Source: Sycobia sp. Sy_11 (Eukaryota; Arthropoda; Insecta; Hymenoptera; Epichrysomallidae). From it: a DNA stretch of 64,000 nt. This document shows positions 38,420 through 48,454 of this stretch, one piece after another. The position numbers were made by a program, and so were the translations under genes. Each line of letters starts with the position of its first letter. Position 1 is the first letter of the stretch. The stretch covers positions 741,501-805,500 of the forward strand of contig JACCIC010000175.1 of assembly GCA_018907035.1 (NCBI GenBank), read 5' to 3'. Under the pieces are notes generated by a model. That model was given only the letters and a program-made list of their open reading frames with translations, was not told where the DNA came from and ran no database searches.

Positions 38420-40130
38420 CATACTGTACAAAACTGATTTGAAGTTTTTTAAGTCTTAAAATTTATTTATATTCTTTTTATTTTTTTAATTATTTAGTTT
38501 TAATTTTAAATTTTACTACGAATATATAAACTTATAATTTCAAGCTGATGTTTTTTTCTTGTTCTATATAGGTGGGGGGTGGGGGCTTAACCCCCTGCGC
38601 AATAGGAGTAGTAAAATAAGTGAGTGATTATATAAAAAACTTTATATCTATATAAAAAATTTACTACGACTGAATCTAATCGCTATATATAGCGACAGCA
38701 ATGCCAGCGGTAAATTTCGCCAGCGGCGCCGATTAATTCGATGATGACATCGCAATCTTGACCCTCCCTTTCATATATAATACGGAGCGACAATTTCCTT
38801 TGCGGAAGGTTTCAAGTATTTCCCGTGTTTAATTCCATATATACAAGTACATGCTACCGACATAATATATTTTTACATTTTCCACTTTAAATTAAACTAA
38901 AAGAATAGGACAATAAAGGTAATTATTTGTTAAAAAACACTTATACAAGTATACGTACAACTTTCTTTAGCCCGCGTTTAAATTAACATCATTGGCAAGC
39001 GGGCTTGTTGCAGTTCAAGTAGAAGTCGGGTAAACTAAATGCGCGGATAAATGTTTTGAAATATTTAAATTTGAAAACGCTTCAGGATGAAATCTGAATT
39101 TTTTCTGCGTAAATTTTGTTGTGAAAATTTATTTTTGGACTAGGATACTTTGAAATCCCTCTACATAATCCTCTCTGTTTCTATGAATTAATTTGTACTT
39201 TAAAGAAACTATAAATAATGTCGTATAAGATTAATAAAATTTACAAAAGATATCTAATTATCATGATTGATTGTATTCTAGAATCTTTTTTTCAACGCTT
39301 CGTTTAACTGGTCGGGGTATCCAATATTTTAATAATAAGAAATTAAAGAAAATAAATTTTAGTAACTATATTTATTATTATTATTATTATTACAAAAGTA
39401 AAAATGACGTTCCAATCGCTTTTTTGTTATCCTTTTCAAGCGTATAACAAATGATTTTTTGTTCTAAAACCTGATCTGTTACATTGTATTGGTGCTGGTG
39501 AAACGTATATAACAGTTTTTTAATTATAATGGTTACAAATAACTTTATAGAATATTATGAAACATATATTTTCAACTGGCATTCAAATTGAATATAGTAG
39601 CGAATTATATATAAGATATACTATAATAAAGGAGTTGTAGGTTTTTAACCATAGGGTTGTCCCTGTACCATAAGTATTTCCGATTTTATTTAGAATTGAA
39701 AATTTTAAAACTAATATCTTATAATAATGCATCGATGTATACAAACAAATTCTGAACTTTTTACACGGCGATGTGCAACGAAAAATGTTGAACCTTTTGT
39801 AATATATTGAAAGATGTTTTGGAGCAGGTTAAAAATCCATACAGGCACTCCGCAAACTTTAATCTATATTATAAAAATTATGATTTATATCAAAGTACGA
39901 TAAAGAATGTCCGGATGTTAGCGGATATGAACACGCCTGTCGTACATTTCTGAGACATTAGCTTCGAATGCAAATTGCAGATTTCTCTTATCGGATTTTC
40001 TATAGGTATAAAATTATATCTTAAAATTAAAATTCTCTTTTCTTTATCCTTATTCTCAGATTGCAAATATAATTTCTCATCTTTCATTTTTCTAAAATTA
40101 AGTTTTTTTAGCAAAGAATTATTGTCTTGA
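38420..40130. other. AT-rich DNA with minor low-complexity; no gene seen
   Basis: Holds a G-rich patch near 38572-38600 and a GC-richer stretch near 38695-38775. An open frame on the minus strand at about 39890-40114 has no family match and is not called. Confidence 0.4.
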
Positions 40131-40151
40131 ATCTAACTTAATAATATACTA

Positions 40152-40370
40152 TGTCTCTTTGTTGTAAGAATCTTTTTCCATCTATTTCTTTATCTTAATA
40201 TTCTTTCTCACATTCACTGATTTCACATTCAATAAATTATTTCTATTTTCTGTAATTTGTTAAATCCGATTGCGCTCGTGCGATATGTGATTTAAAAAGC
40301 ATAAGCCACATATTTAATAAAGCGGTTTAACATTGAAATATCGTTGTGACTATAGGGTATCCTCGCTTAG
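40152..40370 (+). repeat. Long inverted repeat, left arm
   Basis: About 219 bp matching the reverse complement of 42171-42358. Alignment by eye is nearly continuous from TGTCTCTTTGTTGTAAGAAT to GTGACTATAGGGTAT, with about ten substitutions and one ~23-bp insertion in this arm near 40218. Weaker similarity extends outward (TAATAATATA). No coding potential is evident. Confidence 0.85.
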
Positions 40371-40799
40371 AAGCTTAAAATTTAACGCGATAGCACTTTT
40401 ATTTGAAAAGGTTCTGAACTTTCATCGTATGGAATTCCATACCCATTTTTTTTGGAATTTATACACCCTACATACCCATTTTGCTACGCTTGTTTCGAAT
40501 TTTATATTTATAAAATTCGCATATGAGATGCATAAAAGATTATTTTAGACGCGAACATTAGTGCGTAAAATACGGTTTTACACAAGCACATAAATGCCTA
40601 AAATGCAAATATATTATAAAATGTTCGTAAAATAAATTTTTATTCTTCTTTCCTAGAGAGACAGAAAACATTTCCCAGTGTAATAAATACTATTGCAACC
40701 ATGTCCAAAAATATAGCCGACTGGCTAAATCTACTGGGTGCAGTTTTCGGCGTTCTTTTTTATCCTCCTTACTAATAACAGTGGTACCGATTTCAGGTA

Positions 40800-40834
<35 letters not shown>

Positions 40835-41111
40835 CTTTAAGGCGTCATGCTGAATAACAACGAAACTCGAACGCTAACGCTCAAGATGAAAATACAGTGT
40901 TTCAACATCGAAAAAAGTGAAAAACACGATCTTGTAATAAATACGAAAAAATAAATAGTTCCTCAAATGTTAAAAAGCTTTCAAGTTGGTAATTATGCTT
41001 ATGTTTAAATGTTTATATTAGAAAGTGCATGCATTGTTATGTAAGAAAATTATAATGAAAAATTATAATGAAATTGATTAATTTTATTTTTCTATTATAC
41101 TTATTTCGTTC

Positions 41112-41142
41112 CTGAGGATGAACCGTAGCTGTTCGAAACGTC
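41112..41142 (+). ncRNA. Hammerhead-like motif (CUGANGA-stem-GAAA), tentative
   Basis: CTGAGGA (41112-41118) is followed by a small hairpin pairing GAAC (41120-41123) with GTTC (41131-41134), then GAAA (41135-41138) and CGTC. This resembles the conserved core of hammerhead ribozymes carried by some retroelements. One unpaired T separates the first box from the stem, and I could not find a convincing stem I/III cleavage partner. It may be only a conserved repeat-element motif or chance. Confidence 0.2.
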
Positions 41143-41353
41143 GAGCACCGAAGGTGAATTTAAATTTAAGGTGGTGGGGGCAGTCAGGTTGTCCTTTACT
41201 AATATAGAATATTGTTTTTATTATTTTTATTTTATTTTGTATTATTTTATTTTATTTTATTAATATTTTAATTTATTAGTTTTAATTTTTAATCTAATTT
41301 AATTTTAGTTTTAGTGGTAATTTCTATTTCAGATTCTTCGGGGGTGATAATAG

Positions 41354-41440
41354 ACAAGACCAGTCTGACTGTCATTATTTTAGTTAATCTATTATATTAT
41401 AAGGACTTTAAGACCGATAAAAATATTTATTAATTTAATT
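41354..41440 (+). repeat. Dispersed repeat, copy D
   Basis: GACCAGTCTGACTGTCATTA, then an AT spacer, then TTTAAGACCGATAAAAATAT. It is the best-preserved of the copies seen at 15755, 19262, 38338 and here. Confidence 0.5.
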
Positions 41441-41844
41441 CAAAACAGTCGACATAAGTATAATTTTAATTTTAATTTCTATTATACTTATATAATCGCA
41501 ATTTAATTCATTTTTTTGTTATAGAAGTTCATATAATTTCATTTGATGTGTATAAATTAAATTGTTTATTTGAATATATTTAAAAATATGTTTTTTATTT
41601 AATTTTTTAGATTAATTTTTTAATAGGTAGATTCTGACCCTTGACCCCTGCCTCACTCTACGGTCTCCCAACCTAATCTAATACCTTGAGATGTATCAAG
41701 AGATCATTTTTACACGATTTTTACGAACGTATAATAAAAAAAAAATACCGTATTCAACTTTGGGCGTACGTTTTTCCCACTGTGCAGGCAAGACGTTTGT
41801 TTTTAGCTATTTTTACCCTTCCTGCTTTCATTTTTACGCATCCC

Positions 41845-42040
41845 GCGATGGCTGGATCGCTAGAGCGAAGGTTTAGTAACTCGGTGATCCGAGTTCAATC
41901 CCGGTCTCGGCCGATTGACACAAGCACCGCTGTAATTATTTACACGTGCTTTTTTTACAAACACATCGTAGACCTCCGTCGCTGATTAGCACCGATATTT
42001 AGAAGCATAAATAGAGCGACGTTAAATAACATAAAAAAAG
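41845..42040 (+). mobile_element. tRNA-derived SINE, copy 1
   Basis: A roughly 195-bp copy of the element at 54272-54483, about 92% identical by eye. It has a tRNA-like head with an A-box region (GATGGCTGGATCGCTAGAGC) and a B box (GAGTTCAATCCC), then a tRNA-unrelated body ending CGTTAAATAACATAAAAAAA. The anticodon-loop region differs (GGTTTAGTAAC here, GGACTTGTAAC in copy 2). The left end is slightly shorter and no target duplication is visible. It lies between the inverted-repeat arms at 40152 and 42171. Confidence 0.85.
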
Positions 42041-42170
42041 AAACATGCGGATCTTCACTGGGCATGGGATTTCAATTCTATACAAGAATATATAGTTTTA
42101 AAAAAACCAACCCTAATAACCTTGTCCTTATATCCTAAATATGCTCAGTTTTTCAAACAAAAGTGCGCCA

Positions 42171-42358
42171 ATACCCTATAGTCACAACGAGATTTCAATA
42201 TTAAACCGCTTTATTAAATATGTGTCTTAAGCTTTTTAAATCACATATCGCACGAGCACAATCGGATTTAACAAATTACAGAAAATAGAAATAGTGAATG
42301 TGAGAAAGAATATTTAGATAAAGAAATAGATGGAAAAAGATTCTTACAACAAAGAGAC
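42171..42358 (-). repeat. Long inverted repeat, right arm
   Basis: Reverse-complement partner of 40152-40370. The two arms enclose about 1.8 kb that contains a (TA)n tract, a dispersed-repeat copy and a SINE but no gene. The arms could be long terminal inverted repeats of a ~2.2-kb non-autonomous element, or two copies of one repeat inserted in opposite orientation. No target duplication is evident. Confidence 0.85.
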
Positions 42359-42606
42359 CTATATTATTTTATATCTAAAAAAACGAAGTTTTACCAGATT
42401 TAAGACCTGCTGTACGGATGATAAGCACTCATTTTCAATGTTATCATTGCTATTTGATAATCGTATATGCAAATGTAAAACAAGAGCTGCAACTATTGCA
42501 ATAGTTATGACTTAATAAAACAAGAGAATGTAAATGAGAATTGTTTATTTAATTGTGTTATATAATAATTTTACTTATGCTCATATATGATTCACAATTC
42601 ACAAAA

Positions 42607-42712
42607 TTATTATTTATATAAAAGACAGGATTAAGAGTGACTTAAATAAAAAAAGAGCTTTATTTTCAATTGAAGTCACTCTTAATCCTGTCTTTTATAT
42701 AAATTATAATTT
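42607..42712. repeat. Strong hairpin / small foldback (arms ~38 bp)
   Basis: The left arm (about 42607-42643) and right arm (about 42672-42711), both containing ATATAAAAGACAGGATTAAG or its complement, pair almost perfectly around a ~30-bp centre. Size and structure fit a foldback MITE or a strong transcript hairpin. No sister copy is seen in the window. Confidence 0.75.
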
Positions 42713-42888
42713 TTCTGTAAATTATTAAAGGAATATATTGTTGCTAATAAGGCCTATTTAAACAGAGCGTATAAAAAATTAGCTCCGAATTTCCACAAAA
42801 ATCGCATGCACATCTGGATTATATATATTAAATATAAGAAAAAATGAATATTTTATACCTTTTATTGTTCAACTAGATCCTCATTCCC

Positions 42889-42894
<6 letters not shown>

Positions 42895-42933
<39 letters not shown>

Positions 42934-43089
42934 TCTATTTATTTTCCTGTTTATATATATATATTCATACAGTTATGAAATATCTTTTCATTAATATTAA
43001 ATTTATGAATTGATTTTTTTACCTTTCATTACATATTAGAAACTCTCAAATATGATTTATCTAAAAACGTTTTAATGATAAATAATAAG

Positions 43090-43143
<54 letters not shown>

Positions 43144-43684
43144 TATTCTTTTAAGTTTTAGATTTAAAGCTATTGCAAAAAATTGTGTATAGACTTTATT
43201 TTCAGATTGCGTAAGATAATGAGATCAAGGCAGTAATGCCACGAAGTATATCTGATAGCAAGCAATAAAACTGACATTAATATATAATTTTATTTAGGAA
43301 AATTATTATTGCTTTCCAAATAATTACGTATATTTAGTTGAAAATATAATAGTCTTCTATTAAACGCAGTCAATTACTTCGATATATTAATTAAAAACAT
43401 TTTATATACATTTAGAAAACTTATAATTGTTATTTTATTTCAATTTTTTAGGTAAAATTTATGAGTAGATTTCTTCACTTTAGGAAAAATTAAATAAATA
43501 TATAATAAATTAATTGAGATCAAGATCAAATCTGCTTATATTTGTAAAAAGTTATCGTAACATAATATATTATATCCAAGATTAAGTAATCACGTATTCA
43601 AATTGTGGTAAAGGGTTAAATATGTTTGATAACTATAAAAATTGCTTATAAAATAAATAATACCATTTATGATCCCCTCTCAAG

Positions 43685-43729
<45 letters not shown>

Positions 43730-43990
43730 TGTGATCGATAAATCATCAGAAAATCTTTGTAATATACATAATATATATTAAAAATGTGCAATTTGTCCCA
43801 GAAAAGCTGCTTGTAGAGTGAAAAATGCATGAAATTGAAAAGATGTATTTTAACAATATAATATCTACAATATTTTTTTAAAACTTTTTTTAAAATTGAA
43901 ATGATTTTTATGGTTTTCGAACTGAAAATTAAATTTCCGCTATAATCTTTTTTTGAAAATTTTCGTATTTTCCGTCATAAATTTGACAAG

Positions 43991-44045
<55 letters not shown>
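42895..44045. repeat. Cluster of (TA)n microsatellites
   Basis: Four long TA tracts lie at about 42895-42931, 43091-43136, 43688-43722 and 43994-44044, within otherwise plain AT-rich DNA. No gene was seen between them. Confidence 0.85.
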
Positions 44046-44046
<1 letters not shown>

Positions 44047-44049
44047 TAT

Positions 44050-45083
44050 TTATGAATTTCGCCATGAAAATTCCATTTTTATATAAAAGCCACTACAATA
44101 TCGTAATCAGCATTCCGAATAATGTATGTTTAGAAATTTTTAAGAAAATTGGGATGAGTATTTTTTGCAAGTCTACAAATCCAAAATAATTAAGTATAAT
44201 TAAAATTTATAAGTATAATTTTGCTTTTAATCGTACTCTTAATACTTCTTGGATGCGGCCTACATATTAGTTATGGGATGCCTACATGAAGCCCATTCTT
44301 TATGCAGAAACGTAAAATTCGGAAAAATCAAAACCGTATTCCACACCTGCACCGTGCAAGTCTACACTGCACACGCATGGACACGCAAGGCACGCCACAA
44401 AAGCGTTTTATCGTTTCTAATCGTTTATTATATAGATAATATTATAGATAATACCTGATAATAATACTTGATAATACCAGATAATACCCGATAGTACTAT
44501 CGTAAATATAGCAGCAGGCAGGCAGCAGCCAGCAACTGGCATAAGATAGCAGCCGACCCCGGTGCCGCAGCGACACCGACACCGACACCGCTGCTTATTG
44601 ACATTATACCAGTATACCCACAAACGCTTTATCATTTCTCTAACTATTCAGATTTTATCATTTGTTACTCAATGGAAATTGTTTTATACATAAATAGGTA
44701 ATAGATAGTACTTACCTATCGCCTAATCGTTTAAAGACAGTTTGAAAAACGAAGTTTCTTTTGTATTATTTTTACGTAAAAATATAACCTATTTATAACA
44801 TCGGTAAGGCACTACTCAATAATCAATATAAATTGTATAAATCTATGTTGAATGAAAACTTATTTTATAAATAAGCTAATGTTTTCGACATTATCAATTG
44901 TTATAGAAAAGGTAGAAATTGAGAAATGCAAAAGTACATGTGTGCGACCAAGTTTGAAAGATAATGCAAATGCATTAATGAGTTACTTGTTATAACTTCG
45001 ATTCTACCTACTTATAAATTTTGCCCTAAGTATTACATGTAAGGACGTCCTTTTCAAACTAAAAAAAAAACTCATCAGTCATC
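44050..45083. other. Upstream region of the ornithine carrier gene
   Basis: AT-rich, with a GC-richer patch near 44240-44640. That patch includes GATAATAC-type repeats around 44450-44490 and a CGACAC/CACCGA minisatellite near 44570-44592. No gene was recognised. The promoter of the carrier should lie in the last few hundred bases. Confidence 0.4.
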
Positions 45084-48000
45084 ATGTCATTAGAGAGTTT
45101 GGCAATGGAAAGTGAAAGTGTAAAAAACATCAAGGATGGTTTCATTGATTTTTCTGCTGGTTCCCTTGGTAAAACTTCTTTGGTTTTTTAACATTATTTA
45201 TAGTAATAATATTATACTTAGTTTGAAAAACAAATTATATTTCAGAGTAAAATAATAAAAATTAAAACAAGAAGTTTTTATTAATATGAAATAAATAAAT
45301 AATAACAATATACTTTAAATTTTTATTAATATTATTTCTTTACTTTGACATTTATTTATAATGTATTAATATGTAAATTATCCTAATTAATCACACACAC
45401 ATACGAACAATAATTGATTTGCTAGTTTTAACTTTTTTAATTACTAATATTTTAATGAAGTAAAATAATATATAATATACTTGAAAGTAAATGAAATTTT
45501 TATTTAAATCAAATATTAATATCTTAATCTTTAATTAAATCATAGAAATTATATTGTTATGTGAACAAACTTTACTTAATTTTTTTATTTTTGTTACTGC
45601 ATTTTTAAAAATAATATTGTAAAGTAGTTTTCAATGTATATAATAAATTTAAAATCAATGCATTATGTATCCAACTGAAATATATCTTTAAAAAAATTTA
45701 ATTCAGGTGGTGTTGCACTAGTATATGTGGGCCAGCCATTAGATACTGTAAAAGTAAAAATGCAAACTTTTCCATCTATGTTTAATGGAATGGTAGACTG
45801 TTTCATGAAAACATTGAAAACTGATGGCATTACAAAAGGATTATATGCAGGAACTGTCCCATCTGTGGTTGCTAATGTAGCTGAGAATTCGGTATTGTTT
45901 GCAGCATATGGTGGTTGTCAAAAACTTGTAGCTAACGCTCTTGGTAAATTTAATTGAGTAGTTTTTCCATATTATTTTATTCCTAGTCAAACATAAAATA
46001 TTTACAGATACAAAACCATAGAATAGATAAGACGTTTTATTCGTAGCAGTAGAAATAAACTTGAGATTAGGCACATATGTAGTAAATGTAAAATTGAACT
46101 TTACATTTTTTAGAAGATATTTTTAAATGATTAAAATGTATTTCATTCTCATGTAAGAAAAGTGACTATTAATGTTGAAATTATGTGAATGTAAATAAGT
46201 AAATCATTAATCAAACTCTTAGATATATTCATGTAATTTTAAATTGAATTGTTCAATATATTGGGAAGCTATTATCAATATCATCAAAATTAACATTAAC
46301 ATCAATTTCTTTCTTTGCTAGTTCTTATTATAATTTTTCAAATTGTTATACATAATGTTAAAATTTAAGTCTTATGAGTTTGTATTGTATTTATATAGTA
46401 ATTTAAGTTTTAATACTTCATTATTTTAATTCATTAGAATTAAATGGTATATATAAAAAGTGTTATCAATTATGATGTAAAATAATAACAATTAAGAGCT
46501 AATATTTTCAATAGGTATTCCAAAAGTTGAGAATTTATCATCAGTAGGAAATGCATGTGCTGGATTTTTTGCTGCATTCTTCTCTTCTCTTACTTTATGT
46601 CCAACGGAGTTAATAAAATGTCGTTTACAAGCAATGCGGGAAATGCAAAGCTACGAAAAAGGTTCAAATGTGAAAGTGGTAAATTTTACAAATAATATCT
46701 CAGTATATTAAAACAAACTCTTTTTAAATAAATGGAGAATATTTTGACACATGTGTACTAAATTACTTTAGCAATTTATTGGTCCTTGGACATTAACAAA
46801 ACAAATTATCAGAGAATCAGGAATTTTTGGCTTGTATAGAGGATTAACGTCCACAATCGCTAGAGAAATGCCTGGATATTTTTTTTTCTTTGGATCGTAT
46901 GAATTGACAAGAGAATTATTAGCTAGTGCAGGACAAAGTAGAGATGATATTGGATGGCAAAAAACTATGATAGCTGGTGCTGTAGGTGGAAGTGTTTTGT
47001 GGCTAGTTATTTTCCCTGCAGACGTGGTGAAAAGTCGAATTCAAGTAATTATTTTTTATCAATTATATAATTAGATTATTTATTTTTATTCTTTAAAATG
47101 TTGTATCTATACAATGTAAAATCTAACTATTCATACTTCTTAAAATGAACCTTTTTATTTCAAAAAGTCAGATCACTTATAATCAAAACTTTTCATAGCA
47201 ATTTACATTGGCAAATAAAAATTCTTTATTCAATTCTTATAAGTAACATTACCCAAGTATATAAAAAAATATTAAATCCATATTCTTATGTTACTTGAAT
47301 ACCGTTTTTATGAATAGAAACTGCCCTCCATAAGATCGTAATATGCAAATTGTTTAATAACAGAATTTAAAATCTTCAAACTAAATAAATGAAGTAATTT
47401 TATTTTAATTTATAATACTTTGATCATATTTTAAAACACAACCATAACTTTCTTCTATTGTATGAAAATATTATTACTTTGTTTTTTAGTTAATTTGTTG
47501 CTTTGTGCTTGTAAGTTTGTCCCTAAGCCAAATACTTAAATCAAGGCAATACTCTTATTATATTAAGAATTTTTATCATTTATTTACTATGACACAATGA
47601 AACTGTTTGACTATTTAATATATTCGAATTTTTTAATATATATATATTTTCATTTTTACTTCAAATAATTTTTAGGAATCGTAAACACCTTTTAATAATC
47701 TATTATTACTTAATTACATCTCTGATTATGAAACACGCTACTCTTTAAATAAATAAATTGGAGATTCTGTGTACATTTAACATTTCAATTCAAATAAAAT
47801 TAAATCTTTGAAAGAAATTCAAAGTCATTATAAATTATTAGTAAAATAAATCTTGCAATATCTAATCACTTTTGTTTACAGATTTTTCTCTAAAATTAAC
47901 GAGATAAAAATGATCTGATCTCTTTTAACTATAATTTGTAAATTTTTATATTTTGGATTTGTATTATTTCTAAAATATTTTTGTAATGAATAGGTTCAAA

Positions 48001-48170
48001 ACTTGAAGGAGCCTGCATTAGTAATAATGAAAAATATTATAAGATCTGAGGGAGTCAGTGCACTGTACAATGGTTTGAAGCCTACGTTAATCAGAACAGT
48101 TCCAGCAACAGCAACTCTTTTTGTTACATATGAATATGTAAAGAAATTTATGCACAGTATCATGGATTGA
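45084..48170 (+). CDS. Mitochondrial ornithine transporter (SLC25A15/ORNT-type carrier)
   Basis: Exons are 45084-45168, 45707-45943, 46515-46678, 46772-47044 and 47994-48170. Splice frames are consistent (phases 1, 1, 0, 0) and the protein has 311 residues, near the ~300 usual for the family. It has the three repeats of a mitochondrial carrier, each with a signature: P39-L-D-T-V-K, P137-T-E-L-I-K and P244-A-D-V-V-K. GLYAG, GLYRG and ALYNG follow as the matrix-helix glycine motifs. The pieces QPLDTVKVKMQTFP, FFGSYELTRELLA and WLVIFPADVVKSRIQVQN are typical of ornithine carriers, which exchange cytosolic ornithine for matrix citrulline or H+ across the inner membrane. Substrate choice within the SLC25A15/SLC25A20 branch is inferred from overall resemblance. 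The gene runs tail-to-tail with the FASTK-domain gene. A poly(A) signal lies at 48334-48339. Confidence 0.9.
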
Positions 48171-48454
48171 AGAAATACTGCAGTTGTAAAAAAATCATCC
48201 TAGTTTTAAAATGTATTAAGAGAAAACAACAAAAGCGCACAAAAGAACCAATTAATTAAGTCAATTATATATTTATTATATATTGTTAGAAATATAAATA
48301 TTTATGTAAATAATACAGTGCAAAGATTCGGTAAATAAAGAATATGTTATATTATATACAATTTTTAGATATATGTATATTATAAAAATAATTCAGTATT
48401 GTCAAAGAGAGAACTTGTAAATTATACCAAATCTAATATATAATGACTATTTTA

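Noticed and set aside
39890..40114. 74-codon minus-strand ORF next to the long inverted repeat
   Set aside because: Looks moderately protein-like but has no Met start, no family resemblance and ends just outside the repeat arm. Not enough to call.
41845..41915. Possible functional tRNA gene
   Set aside because: The tRNA-like head lacks a proper acceptor-stem pairing and is fused to the same body and A tail as the copy at 54272, so it is a SINE.
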